Notes under the pieces: model-generated
The model's input: only the letters and a program-made list of their open reading frames with translations
Databases searched by the model: none
Told to the model about the DNA's origin: nothing
In this document: positions 12,058 to 24,357 of the stretch, piece after piece
Layout: each line of letters starts with the position of its first letter
Numbering within the stretch: the first letter of the stretch is position 1
Source of the DNA: Anaeramoeba flamelloides
Lineage: Eukaryota; Metamonada; Anaeramoebidae
DNA length: 64,000 bases
NCBI GenBank assembly: GCA_027625915.1
Contig: JANTQA010000070.1
Span: forward strand, 14,265,001 to 14,329,000
Direction of reading: 5' to 3'
Program-made: the position numbers and the translations under genes

Positions 12058-14666
12058 TAAAGTTTTTTCAAAAAAAAAGTCAAAATTTAAAAAATAATTT
12101 CACTTTTTATTTTTTTTTTTGTTATCTTCGAAAAACAGATTTCCTTTCTTTTAAAAAAACAATACCAATTTCGTCATAGGACTTGTGGCTCAAGTATTGA
12201 TCATTTATATTGGAAAATTGATAATTTTTGTCAAATTTAATTCTTGGATGTTTTCAGACAGATTAATAATTCCCTCTTTATCTAAATTTTTTTATTAAGT
12301 TCTGATATTTTTGATCTTTGTTCTTCAAAAAAAGCTCAATTGATTTAATTTTCATTTTTATTTTTATTTTGGAAAAGACAGGTTTCATTTTTTTATTGTT
12401 CATTTTTTAAATAAGATAAACCCAAATGAAGAAACCTGATGTTATACAACATTCCTAAAATTTAACTACTTTTGATGGATAAAATAATTAAACTGAATTT
12501 TGATTTAACTTTTTTATAAATTATTTTTCAAAGATCGAATCAAAATTTCAACGAGGAATTATTGAAATTTGGTTATTTTTGAATCTTACTTTGTGAATTT
12601 TGAATTAATTGAATGTTTGAAGAAGGATTTTAGGTATTTTTTTTTTTTTTTTGAAAGGTTGGATGAAAATTCTATTTCCATTACTATACAATTAGACACA
12701 AGTATAGTTTGATAAAAATTTTTAAATGTTAATTTCCAAAAAATTTAAAAAAAGTTATATTTCAAATTCTATTTTTTAAATTTTAATAAATCTCTTTTGA
12801 AAACAGTTCTCGATAAAGAATAATTTGAAGATCAACTAATTTCTTAAAGTTTCTTAAAGCCCTAATACCAGTATAAAAGTAAAAATCGTCATTTTTGTTT
12901 GACATTTTGTTTACAGGTATTTGAATTTGAAATAGGACAATATTATCACTTGATTTTCTATATTTTTCTTAGGTAAAGAGAGTGGGTTCAAAGAAGTAGA
13001 TTGTAATTGAAAAACTTGATTTGAAAAGAAAAATTGAAAATGAAGTGAAAATAAATCCCATTTGTTATTCAAATACCAGTAAATTAACTTTTTTGGAATA
13101 AACTTTGGTAATAGTTTTGAACCAAGTATTTGGCTCCGTTTGAATAGGAACCAATTCTACATTCAACCTTTTTTTTCATATGGTTTTTGAAAAAAGAGAT
13201 TGAAAAAAAAAATGACAAAAAAAAATTTGATTTTTTTTGCATTTATATTGGTACTTGGGTTTTAATATTTCGGCCAATAAAAACTGTTTTTTTTTCAAAA
13301 TTAAGGTAAAAACAATTTCAAAATTCAAAACCAAGCAAAAATTTTACTAGACTCATTTGTGTATATTAGTACTAGTCAAAAAATTAAACATACTGATAAA
13401 TTCAAATAAATTTAATAAAATTTTTAGTTCAAGTTCCCTTTTTGTAATATATTAACTCAACATTTTCAAACAACCCATGAGAAATAATACTTTAAAAGTC
13501 AAACCAATTTTACAAAGGTTCTTCTCATTTAAACCAATAAAATATTAATTATAAAACTTTTGTAAAAAAATTTATAAAAAAGAAAAAGAGGTAAAAATTT
13601 CATATATTTTTATGAATTTATTAGTATAAAAATAAAATCAAATTAAAAAATTGGTTTTAAGGATTGAAATAGTTATTACCCAGATTCTCTTTAACAAAAA
13701 TAGACTAAAAAGAAAAAAATTGTTTTTATTCTTTTGATAAGAAAATTAGATGATTAGAAAAAAAAAAAAATTAGAAAAAATTATATTTACTATTCCAAGA
13801 TGGATAATCAGTTTTATTTGAGTTATGTTGTCAAATAAAGGAGTAAAAATTTGCAAAATTTACAGTCAATTAAATTTTGAGACAGTTGATCATAATTAAA
13901 GGACTATTCAATAATAAATGAAATTTCCTTATCATTTTTTGACATTTTGTTTTTAAAAGAAAGAAATTTTGTAGTATTGGAAATAATTTTTTTTGTCAAG
14001 TATAAAAACTCAATTTTGAAAGGAAAAAAAAAAATTAAAATAAAAAAAGTATAAAGTAGAAAAAATTGTAAAAAAAGGATATTATAAACCCGAATTATCA
14101 AAAATATATTTATTATTCTTTTATGCTTCTAATTAATTATTAAAAAGTTTAATTCAATTTCTTCAACTTTTTACAAAAAAGTCAATTGTGCACTATTTTT
14201 GATATAACCATTCTAAAATCTTTTGTTGGAAAGTTAATTTTACATAATTACCGAAAATATTATAAATTATCTACCCACTTCTTTCAATTGAAATGATAAA
14301 ATTATTTTTTGGATCTCAAATCTTCTCTTCTTGTTCTTCTGATTGAAGATCCAGAGATAAAAAGGAAATATTTTTTTTTCTAAATGATGAGAAAAATCCT
14401 ATAGAGATGTTGAAGAAGGTTATTGCTTTTGTAATTTTCTATTTTTATTGTAAAAAATTGATATCAATATTCAAATATATTTGCATTGTAAAAACTTTTA
14501 ATAAATTTTAAACTAATTTTCAAAATTTGAATAGAGATAATTTCATCATAAGAGTTTGAAAATAACAATATTATTTTTTAAAAAATTATCCTTTTCAGAA
14601 ATCTCTACTTGACTAGTAGTTTTTACAGTTTTTAATTAAAATTTAAGGTGATTATAAACTTTTTGA

Positions 14667-15150
14667 TTTAGGGGTCAAGTCATTATGATTAAAAATAATT
14701 TTATGTAATAGAAAACATAAAATTATAATTATTATGAGTAACTAATAAATATCAAAAACTAACCATCGTATAAAATGTAATCAATCTCCAAAAATTAACA
14801 ATCAAAAAAGAGTACATATATAGAAAAATGTGTAGTAGAGAGACACTCAATTTTAAATTAGAATGTTTAGAATATATAATTTTGAAAACAACTGTCCTAG
14901 TTTCAGAGTGTTACTCTTGGGACCTTTTTGAGATCTCAAAGATTTTTTTTTTCATTTTTCATTTCATAAATGAGATATTTTTTTTTCTCAAAAATGATAC
15001 AAAATCCTTACTTTGTATTATTTTAGGATGTTGCATAATAACCATAGATTAGATTTAAGCAAATTAAATTGATTAAGTACTAAAAGAAAACAATTTGTCT
15101 TTATAATTGAAGAAATTTAAGTCTTTGGAAATTTAAAAAACGAATTATTA
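14667..15150. mobile_element. TTAA-family transposon copy, right end lost (family T1)
   Basis: The left end GGGTCAAGTCATTATGATT and the following approximately 300 nt align with the reversed 20802-21491 copy and with 41697-42879. Shared blocks include AATCTCCAAAAATTAACA and TTTTTGAGATCTC. The flank is TTTA rather than TTAA, and the far terminus is not recognisable. Confidence 0.55.
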
Positions 15151-15455
15151 GTTTTTTTTTTACATACGAATAGTACTTTTGTTTTAAATCTTATTTTTGA
15201 GTTTTAAATAGAATATTTTCTTGAAGATATTTGGGAATTTTGTAATTTGTTCCTTAAAATACAAAATAAATATTTTATAAAAGTCGTTAAAATTGTTATT
15301 ATAATTATTGTAAAACAATGATTTATTTATAAAAATTCTACTATTTGAAAATTATTTTGTAATTTTTTTTAATAAGTCGAAAATAGGAAAACAATCTTTT
15401 TCAAAATTTTCAGAATAAAAAATTTTCACTAAACAGATTTAAATTTCTTTTGATA

Positions 15456-15648
15456 CAGCCACTTCTCATTTTAAGACACAAACTTTCAAGGGAATTTAAG
15501 GCACAAAAAAATCCCAAATTAAGGTACAAAATTTGTAATTTTTTTTTACAGTTTATTTTACTAGAATCTGATTTTTCTACCTTAATTTGAGATTTTTATT
15601 GTGCCACAAATTCAGTAGAAGTCTGTGCCTTAAAAAAGGAACTGACTG
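15456..15648. mobile_element. Palindromic TA-MITE (family S), copy 1
   Basis: About 193 nt, with inverted ends CAGCCACTTCTCATTTTAAG and the inverse of CAGTCAGTTCC, flanked by TA on both sides. The two halves are diverged inverted copies, so the whole unit is one fold-back. TA flanks and a CAGTC-type terminus point to Tc1/mariner mobilisation (inference). Related copies are at 18344, 36772 and 43764. Confidence 0.75.
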
Positions 15649-16189
15649 TAGATATTTTTTATTATTTTATAAAATTATAATTAAATTCTGAACACGTACT
15701 CCTATAAGAAGTATTGGTTGATATTTGTATTGAAATATTAATACTAAAAAAAACCAACAAAATAAAAAAATTTCTATATAAATCACTACTTACCAACCTA
15801 AAAATAAATTATTTTCCACCAATTTTGAAGAATTAAACTTTTTTGTTTAATAAAAATAATAAGTTACTATTTTTTTCGTTTTATATTGGAAATATGTAAA
15901 ATTTATATTTCAAAATAATTATTCAGATTAATAAATTATTTGTATAGTTTTTTAACATCCATTTCACATCTAAAACACAAATTAAATCTAAACCACCTTT
16001 TTTTAAAGAAGCTAAATAATTCAATTTGATTTTGGAAAAATAGTTTTTCACGAAATTTCATTTTTTAAGGATGCAGGTTCCAATTTATTGTGAACAAAAA
16101 TGATAAATATACTACTTTAATATTAGTATCATTGAAAAAATACTTTCTAGCAAGTTTAAAATACTTTTCAGTAAATCAATTAACTTTAT

Positions 16190-16700
16190 TATTGATAGAT
16201 GATGTGTAAATTATCCACTTAATGTCCTTTTACTTATATTTAATCAAAGATAATTTAAACTTGTAATCATATATTTCACGACTGTTCAAGTGAAAGGCAC
16301 ACCCAATTTATTTTATGTTAAAAAAAAAAAAGTAAAAAATTGAAAAGAAAAAAGGAAAAAGTACAAAGAAAAAAATAGAAATTTAACAAGTGTATAATAA
16401 GTAACAATTGGCAAAAATAAAAAAAAAATCAAGGTAATCTTTTATTAAAAATTCCCAAAATGACACCCACAATCCTTTTGGTTAATTTAATAGGATTTGA
16501 TAATTGATCATGAATTTTCATTTGGAGATCGTTTTTTTATTCTTGATATTTCCACATCCTTTTTGATCTGATTTGCTGAAAATATTTGGTCATTTTAAGC
16601 ATTTATTTTTCGTTTTTTTATTTTCAAGTTACTCTTTCTTTGGTGTTTTGGTGTCTGAGTATTAGCAAGTGACTACTTGACCGTTTGCATTAGTAACTCT
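16190..16700. mobile_element. Remnant of the second TTAA-family element (family T2), reversed
   Basis: Segments at about 16200-16320 and 16440-16560 match the reverse complement of 45175-45295 and 44930-45040, which lie inside the TTAA element at 44594-45580. Order is preserved and ends are not clear. Smaller pieces of the same sequence occur near 24640-24740 and 41080-41170. Confidence 0.45.
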
Positions 16701-17126
16701 TCCACTTAATAAATAGAAGATTCAGCCCTGGAAAAAAACCGAAAAAAATTAAAATAAACTTTATCAATGTTTTTTATAAATTGTTCTGCTTATAAACTAC
16801 AACTAAACACTGAACATTAAACCCCTTTACGATGAAAAAATATTTTAAGAATATTTAAACATTTGATAATTTTTTATATTTTTTTAACTCCACTTATAAG
16901 AATAAATATTAATGATTAATAACATATATTGAATCTAAAAATATTTTATGTGATATTTTATAATTAAAGTTAAAAATCCAATTCCCCAAGCTTTATTAAT
17001 ATTTTTTTCAAATTTAATATTAAAAAAAAAAATTATTACTCAATTTAAAAGAGATACTTTTATTCTATTTAAAAGCTTTTTACATTAAATCAATATTTTT
17101 CAAATAGTGGATCAATAATTCAACTA

Positions 17127-17357
17127 CTATTTGTTGTAAAATAAATGGAACAAATTTTTTATTAAACTTTCCAAAAAAAAGTTTTTATAAATGGATCAAA
17201 ATACAATTTAAAGTTTTTAATTCCAAAAAGAATCTAAAATTATGAATTCATCTTTTAGTTTTGTGGATTTTGCCGATATGCTTTAATTTTTGGTTAGGTT
17301 AGATTTTTTTGGAAAGCTGAATGGAATTTTTGATCCCTTTATTTTGAAATTAACTAT
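17127..17357. mobile_element. Short MITE (family M), copy 1
   Basis: About 230 nt. The left end resembles TTGTAAAATAAATGGAAC followed by AAACTTTCCAAAA; the right end is the inverse (TTTTTGGAAAGCTGAATG). This terminal pair recurs at 35977, 40014, 48671 and 60698. Confidence 0.6.
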
Positions 17358-17474
17358 AATATAAAAGTGTCATTATTTTAGACTCAAATAATTATTTTTT
17401 TTTGATATTTGTTTTAATTTTTTTTTTAATTTTTGAAATAAACCGAAAATTAAATAAGAATCTAAAATTAAAAT

Positions 17475-17940
17475 GTTTCTACACATTTAAAACAGTCCAA
17501 ACAACCACAATAATACAATTTCATTGAAATTGAAGATAAATTTGATTTTTGTAAAATATTTAAATCATTTTTTCATCTTTTTTTTTTTGTTTTCATTTCA
17601 TTTTTTGAAAGAAGTAACTTCTTTTGTTGGATGAAAATTTTTTTGAACAATAGATATTCGGTGAAAGTTAAGTTCTCTGAAATAGAAGAACCAGAATAAA
17701 ATTAGTTAGTAGTATCTTACCTTATTGTTCGATCAATATTTTTTAATAGAATTTAAACAAAGTTACCAATGTATTTTTTTGTTGGACTTCTCCAAATATT
17801 TAAACTTTGGTTTATTTGTATTGATAATTTTTTTTTTTTTTATTTAGTAAGTATTGCAATTTATAAACAAGTATTATAATCTTGTTTCTTGAATTTTTCT
17901 AATTGTGTATTTCTTCTTGAATTTATTAAATAAGTGTTTT
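17475..17940 (+). repeat. Dispersed repeat R, copy 1
   Basis: Similar over about 450 nt to 51280-51570, 53080-53530 and 55850-56330. It starts AACAGTCCAAACAACC and contains AGTATCT and a CGATCAATA-like motif. No terminal inverted repeats or coding remains were recognised. Its class is unknown. Confidence 0.55.
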
Positions 17941-18039
17941 TTTTTTCACGGATTGAATTTAAGTGTTTAAAAATTATAAATTGAGGTTTATTTTCTTTTT
18001 ATTCCAAAAATTAAAAAAAAAAAAACACAGTTCTTTTTT

Positions 18040-18850
18040 ACAGTATTTACACAAATAGAGTAAAATCATATAGACTTTACTCTATTATTTTGAATTCTGG
18101 AAAACTACCTTTATTGTTTCTTGAGTTTTATCTTTTAAAGGAAAATCAAAAGATTCTACAGATTAAACAGAAAACCCCAAGAAAAAAGCCTTAAGATTTT
18201 TTTTAAATTTCAGACATTAAAAGAGAATTTTTGAAATTTTCTTTTTATTTCCGAGTTTTAAAAAAAGCCGCCTTTAGCTAAATCAGAATGAAAAAGATTT
18301 GTGTAAAATCTTTGATTTTTTTCCATTCTTTAAAATTCTGTTACAGTCTGTTCCACTTTTAAGACACAAACTGCTTCGAAATCTAAGGCACGATAAAAAT
18401 CTCAAATTAAGACACAAAATTCAGATTCTAGTAAAATAATTTGTAAAAAACAATTACAAATTGTATACCTTAATTTGAGATTTTTTTGTACCTAATATTT
18501 CGTTGAAATTTTGTGCCTTAAAAATGAAACGGGCTGTAAAATAGACCATCTACGGTACTATACTGTACTCTAGGGTACTTAATAACACTTTCTTTAGTTT
18601 TATTAGTATTCAAAAGAATAGAGTAAGTATATATGGCCTTACTTTATTCTTGTAAATTCGGGAAAAAATAGAACTCTTTCTTTGGGTTTTCCAAAATTGA
18701 AAAGAATAGTGCGAAATCAAAGATTTTACTCAAAAGTTTTGAATTCTGGAAATCCTAGGCACTTTAAAGGCACATTTCGTTAGGGTATCTTGAACTTAAA
18801 AGAAAAGATCAAGTTTCATTATTTTTACTAGATTCTTTTAGATTCTGGAA
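18040..18850. repeat. Cluster of hairpin modules around a MITE
   Basis: Repeated short palindromes built from GAATAGAGTAAAATC and its inverse, followed by TTTTGAATTCTGGAAAA. They occur at about 18050-18115, 18600-18665 and 18690-18760, with a partial one near 18835. The family-S MITE 18344-18536 lies between the modules. The same modules recur at 23540-23900, 30370-30425, 55440-55690 and 63360-63560. Confidence 0.6.
18344..18536. mobile_element. Palindromic TA-MITE (family S), copy 2
   Basis: Starts CAGTCTGTTCCACTTTTAAG after TA, and ends GGGCTG before TA. About 193 nt, the same length as copy 1. Both halves carry the AATCTCAAATTAAG block in inverted orientation. Confidence 0.8.
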
Positions 18851-19931
18851 AAAAATTTACAATAAAATTTATGAATTAGTATATTTTTTTTTATTAAAGT
18901 TAAGTTTTAATAGATGAATCGATGATTTCATAATTATTAGACAATCTCTATTTAAGTAAATGTTTCAAAGTCGAATAAAATCTAATATTTTTTATTATAT
19001 AATTAAAAAAAAATTAACCTGAATAACATCTTTTTTACTTAACTGGGGAATTTTTAACGATCTTTAAACAGCATCAAACAATAAATACAATATATTCTTA
19101 AAATTTGAATTTTTATAAGGGCTATTTTATTTTAATGAACTTTCTTTCTAATAGTGAAAGTTTAATTAATGTATTATTTTTATCTAACTTTTAATTTTCA
19201 ATTTTATTTAAAATGCTTGTGTAAAGACGATATTTATCAAATTAATTTATCATTTATGCTGATCATTGACATGGTATAAAAACTAACATGGTAAAAATCC
19301 CTAATTTTGCTATAAATCAAGACTTGACTTAATTAGTACTTTTATGTCAATTTGCATTGACAATAATAATACAAAAGAAAAATCGAAAAAAAGCATTTTC
19401 AGTTTAAATAATTGATTTTGATCTTTGAATCATAGTTTCTATTTACTAAAAGCCTAAATCAAAGTCCAACTTTAGTAGTGTATGTTTACGAATTCTTAGG
19501 AATGTACCTCCTTAAATTAAGCTTATCAAAATACTGATCTCCGAATAATTACTGGGATATACTTTCAGCTGATTATCTTTTTGAAATTTTGATCTCTAGT
19601 TTTTATTTATAATTCTTGGTTCACACAAACATATATCTCAGAATAAGTCCAGGAAAAAAAGGATCAAACAAATACATACATAATATAAAACAGGATATAT
19701 TTTATAAAAACTTTATTTGTGAAAGAAAAAAAAAAGAAGAAACTTTTTACCCATTTAAATTTCAATGACTTGTAGCTTGTTCTAATCAATTACTAACATG
19801 TTTCAATTCGATAGATTCGAGTACTATATACTAAAGATTTGAATCATCACTCTAGACGATTTTTTGAAACACAAATTTCATCAATTTCATTTTTTTCGTT
19901 TTAACTTTTTATTTAATTATCTTCAATTTAA

Positions 19932-20138
19932 ATGGATCAAGCTTCCAAAACAAGAAGACTCTTAATTTTCTTAATTGCAATCCTCTTTTTTGTTTCAGGA
20001 CTTCTTATTAGAGAAGACAAAACAATAATGAAATTTGCAACAACCTTAAGCCGATCGTCTCTTCCTGGTTTTGGTTCAACATCACCAATTGACAAAAACT
20101 TGGAAATGGAATACTTTGCGGATCAGCTAGGTCTTTAA
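19932..20138 (+). CDS. Small single-pass membrane protein, 68 aa, unrecognised
   Basis: An intact frame with clearly higher GC and mixed codon use compared with its surroundings. The N-terminus MDQASKTRR is basic and is followed by one membrane segment at about residues 9-27 (LLIFLIAILFFVSGLL). Then comes a hydrophilic tail with RSSLPGFGSTSP and the acidic end EMEYFADQLGL. By the positive-inside rule the N-terminus should face the cytosol, though an uncleaved or cleaved signal sequence is also possible. The ATG follows an A-rich leader as in the other genes here. I recognise no family. A further exon after GCTAG|GTCTTT cannot be excluded, but the frame closes with TAA immediately. Probably real, function unknown. 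Confidence 0.6.
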   Translation: MDQASKTRRLLIFLIAILFFVSGLLIREDKTIMKFATTLSRSSLPGFGSTSPIDKNLEMEYFADQLGL

Positions 20139-20801
20139 TTTAAAATCTAAGATCACTTTAACTTATTGGGCATGCAAGTAAAATCTTTTAATCAATATAA
20201 AAAAACTATTTTTTTTTTCTTTTTAATAGCTTTTTTCATCAAGAAAAAATAAATAAATAAAAAAAAAAAAAAATTTCATAAATAAAGCAACCCTGAAACA
20301 AATCTAAAACTAAAAAGTTGAAACCAATAATCACCTTTATAGATTTAGGTTTAATTTTTCAATTTTCTGTTTTCTTTTTTGTTTTTTTCTTTTTTTTGAG
20401 ATTCTTTTTTTACCCCAACTTGCAACAAAAAAAAAAAAAAAAAAAAAAGAGATCTTCTTTTTTATACAACAAGTTTTTATTCTTTGAAACTTAACAGATA
20501 TGTATAACAGAAACTAGAATCATTTTTTTATAGTGACTCTTTGGTGTGGTAAGCTTGTGTAAAAATTACTGTTTTATTTTTTACGTTTTTTTTTAATAAA
20601 TTTGTGTTTTCTCCACTAACTAGGAGACTTTTTCTATGAACGAACAAACGATGGGAGAGTTTTCTCGTCAACATTTTTGGTGTTTTAAGTAACAACAAAT
20701 ATGATTTAATAATAGAATAAAAATGTTTGAGGAAGAAACAGAAATTGGATACAGGAAAAAAAATTATTCAAAAATCAAATCCAAACATTTTTCTTCTTTT
20801 A

Positions 20802-21491
20802 TTAAGGGTCAAGTCATTTAAAGTGGATTTGCTCCTTACCCAAGGAGTGACTTGTAACCAAAAAGGATATTGTGAAATTGCCCTTCTTTTGATTGAAAAA
20901 ATTTAAATAAAAAAAATAAAAAATTTCAAAGGATCTCACATAAAAAAATTCAATTTTAAAAAAATGTTGAAAAAACAGTTTCAATTTCAAAAATCCAAAT
21001 ATTACAAATAAAAATGTTTCTTATTTTTACATTTCCAAAGGGTCAAATTTCTTCAATTGAAAACAAATTGTTTTATTTTAGTAAGCAATCAATTTGTTTC
21101 TTATTTAATCTAATTTGTGGTTATTTTGTAACTGTCGATATTTGATAAAGTTAGTATTTTTTAACATTCTTGAGAAAAAAAATAACTCATTAGAGAAAGC
21201 TAAAAAAAAAATCTTCGAGATCTCATAAAGCACCAAACAGTGACACTTCAAAAATAACACATTTGTTTTCGAAATTATAATTCTAACCAGGATTTGAATT
21301 GGAAATTGAGTGTTTCTCTTTGGGGCAGTTTTTTCGAAAAAAATTCTTTTTTTTTGATTGTTGATTTTTAGAGATCGATCACGCTAAACATACTGGAATG
21401 TTTTTGATTGTTATTAAGCATTCATTAAAATTACAATTTTTTTTTTATCATTCCAGAAAATTATTTTGAATCATAAGGACTCAACCCTTAA
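20802..21491. mobile_element. TTAA-flanked TIR transposon, near full length (family T1)
   Basis: Bounded by TTAA at 20802-20805 and 21488-21491. Ends are GGGTCAAGTCATTTAAAG and, on the other strand, GGGTTGAGTCCTTATGATT. The 690-nt length agrees with the copy at 41697-42879 once its inserted element is removed. TTAA duplications are characteristic of the piggyBac and Kolobok superfamilies; which of these applies is not decided by sequence visible here. No transposase remains are recognisable, so it is probably non-autonomous. Confidence 0.7.
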
Positions 21492-23539
21492 ATTGAATTT
21501 TTAAATTAGAGAACCCAGATTTTTTGAAAAATTTCTTTTCCTTCAGAGCATCCCTAAAAAGTGTCATAGTTAGACGAGAAATTTCAACCTTATTTATAAA
21601 ACTGTAAACATTAAGGGAGAAGGTAAACCTAAAGAATATTGTTGTAAATTTAATAGCAAATTCAAAAAAAAATTACCATATTTTGAAATTGAAAAATAAA
21701 AGTAAAAATATGATTACTACATTATCAAATTTTGTTTAATGAAATTTTCAGAATTGAATTATAATTTATAATAAATTTTTGATCCATTTTTTTCTTTGAG
21801 GTTGAACAAAATAATATGACCAAAAAAGCACCAAACTAGGTTAAAAATTTCATTCAACACAATTTTTTTAAAATCTGGAAAATTCAACTTTTAAATAATA
21901 GAAATATTAATTAATTTGATTAATAAAAATTATATTATAATACCAATCTTAATTCTTTTAGTGGGTTAGTAATAAACAAAGATCAAAATGGATCAATATC
22001 TTTTACTATTATTTCTAAAATTTTTAATAGTTTTCAAACTAATAAAAAAAAACCTAGACATAGCTATAATAAAATAATTAATAGATATCATCAAGTAAGT
22101 TATTTAATAAAAATACTCGGCTATTTATACTCTTGAGAATTGAAAAAAAAAAAATCTTTCATAATCTTTTTCATAATAAGAAATTTAATAGTGAATTTTG
22201 CAAAATGTTGATATGTGAAAATAAATCAGTAAAATGATTTTAAACAATTGAAAATTTAGTATGTATTAGTAATTAAGGAAATTTCACTCATTAAAACCCA
22301 AATGAAAATGAAAATTATAAAAAATATCTGATTACAATACAATAAATCTTTAATAATTAGTTGATTAAACATACTAAGAATAATATTGAATATATTAAAA
22401 AAGGGTCAATTTTATTTATTCATAAAAAGGGAATTGAAGTGTATCTTTAAATTATAGGCTAATTCCAATTAATAACAGTTTACCAAGATTTTTTTAAAAT
22501 AATGTTATATAAACTAAAAGAATCTTGTTGGGAATTTATTCATAAATACCAATTTGAGCTATAAAAAAAAAAAAAAAGATTATTCTGGGATTGCAGTGTT
22601 AAATTTTTAAATACTTATAATAAAATCAAATCTAATAATGTATATAAAAATGATAAAACATATATTATAATTATTATCTAGTAAAATATTTTGATTGAAT
22701 CAATTTAAAAATAATTAGAAAAACAATAGAAAAATGTGATCAATAAAATTATCAAAATTTTTTTATTAAAATATTATCATGGAAAAGGATTTGGTATTTT
22801 AAAAGGGAGTATAATATATCTAATTGTTTTTAATATTAATTTCCCATTTTATTTTATTAAAAAATATTACGGTAATTATTCCTAGTCAAATGTATATTAG
22901 ATGATTTAATGCTAATTATAAAAATAAATAAAATCCAAAACAATCAAAAATTAAATTCAATAAATGAAATTATTATTCAATTTGTACTAAAACCTATTAA
23001 ATAAAAAACGAAATTTCACAAGATTGTTTAAAAAAATTAATATATTGTGTATTTATTTAGAAAAAATTTCACATATAGTTTATAATTTAAAAAAATCTAT
23101 AGAAACCTATAACAACTCTAAATAATTATTCAATAACAATTCTCTGAATAATAGTTTAAAACTTAGAATATTTAAATATTTTATATTAAGTCAATTAACA
23201 TATGTATTAGAAATATATAATCATGAAATAGATAACTTACAATTATTTAAATCCTGTATTAATACATGTATTACGGAAATATGTAAAAACAATAGAAATA
23301 CAATAATTATTATTTACAAAACAGAATTTTTAATTGAAAAAAACTAATAATTCACTAAATAAAAAGAAATTTTTGTAAATTCACAAATAAATTAAAAAAT
23401 TTATCTCTTCCTATGTAATAAAATTAATAAAATTTAATCAAGGAATAAATAATAAAATAAACTAATATTCAAAAATTTTAAATGAAATAAAAACCGAAAT
23501 ATGTAAGTATACACACTATGAGTTGATGAATTCCAAAAA

Positions 23540-23900
23540 TTGGAACTTTCGTTAGGTTTTTTTTTTAATTTATGAAATAAACCGAAAATCATAAAAAATT
23601 TCGGTTTATTTCTAAAATTAAAAAAAAAACACCGTTAGATTTTTCAGAATTCAGAATAATTGAGTAAAATCTTGGATTTATCTCTATTATTTTGAATTCT
23701 GGAAAATCTGGGCACTTGACGACACTTAACGTCACTTGACGACACTTTTCGTTAGGTTTTCCAAAATTTAAAAGAATGGAGTAAAATAAAAGTTTTTACT
23801 CAATTATTTTGAATTTTGGAAATCCTCCTTTAACTTATTTGTAATTTTGGAATAAAAAGAAAATTTCTGAAATTAAAAAAATGACTTTGGCACTTGAAGA
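23540..23900. repeat. Tandem hairpin modules with CACTTGACGACACTT boxes
   Basis: A first palindrome has GAAATAAACCGAAAAT and its inverse. Two AATTCTGGAAAA palindromes follow (about 23645-23705 and 23755-23825). Between them are repeated GACGACACTT boxes at 23716-23750. The combination also occurs at 55440-55690 and 63360-63560. Confidence 0.6.
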
Positions 23901-23970
23901 CACTTCACAAAAATTTTTTGTAATAATGATAAATCAACATTATTTATTTAAAACCCAAAATACAGCTGTT

Positions 23971-24357
23971 CCAAGGCTACCGTGTAATTTTTTCGATATC
24001 AAATTTTGATGTTGATATAAATTTTTTAAAAAGTATGAATATGAGAATAAATAAGCTCATATTGAAAAAAAAATTTCCTAAATCAGCTGATATTAAAAAT
24101 AAACTTCTGATTTGATCGAAAAAAAATTTATTTTTTAAAGAGTAAATTTTATGTTGTTTCTAAATGAATTTTTGATGTTCAGAGTTATTTTAGGTTCTGA
24201 AAATTTATTTTTTAAAAATCAGAAAAAATTCCTTAATATTGACTCATTAATCGATTTTTTTTTCAATATGAGCTTATTTATTCTCATATTCATACTTTTT
24301 AAAAAATTTATATCAACATCAAAATTTGATATCGAAAAATTTTCACGGTAGCCTTGG
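23971..24357. mobile_element. 387-nt element with about 100-nt near-perfect TIRs
   Basis: Arms 23971-24072 and 24256-24357 are inverted copies differing at about two positions, starting CCAAGGCTACCGTG. The unmatched centre is about 180 nt. The near identity of the arms suggests recent insertion or ongoing homogenisation, in contrast to the decayed LINE around it. Target duplication is not obvious (flanks GCTGTT and GTAGAC). Confidence 0.8.

Larger units (their letters stand above)
12058..19931. other. Long gene-free stretch made largely of transposon remnants
   Basis: No coding exon recognised. Identified inside are a TTAA-family copy (about 14667-15150), two palindromic TA-MITEs (15456-15648, 18344-18536), a remnant of the second TTAA family (about 16190-16700), a short MITE (about 17127-17357), a dispersed repeat (about 17475-17940) and hairpin modules (about 18040-18850). 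Part of 12780-12850 (ATCAACTAATTT context) is repeated near 62250-62320. Confidence 0.6.
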
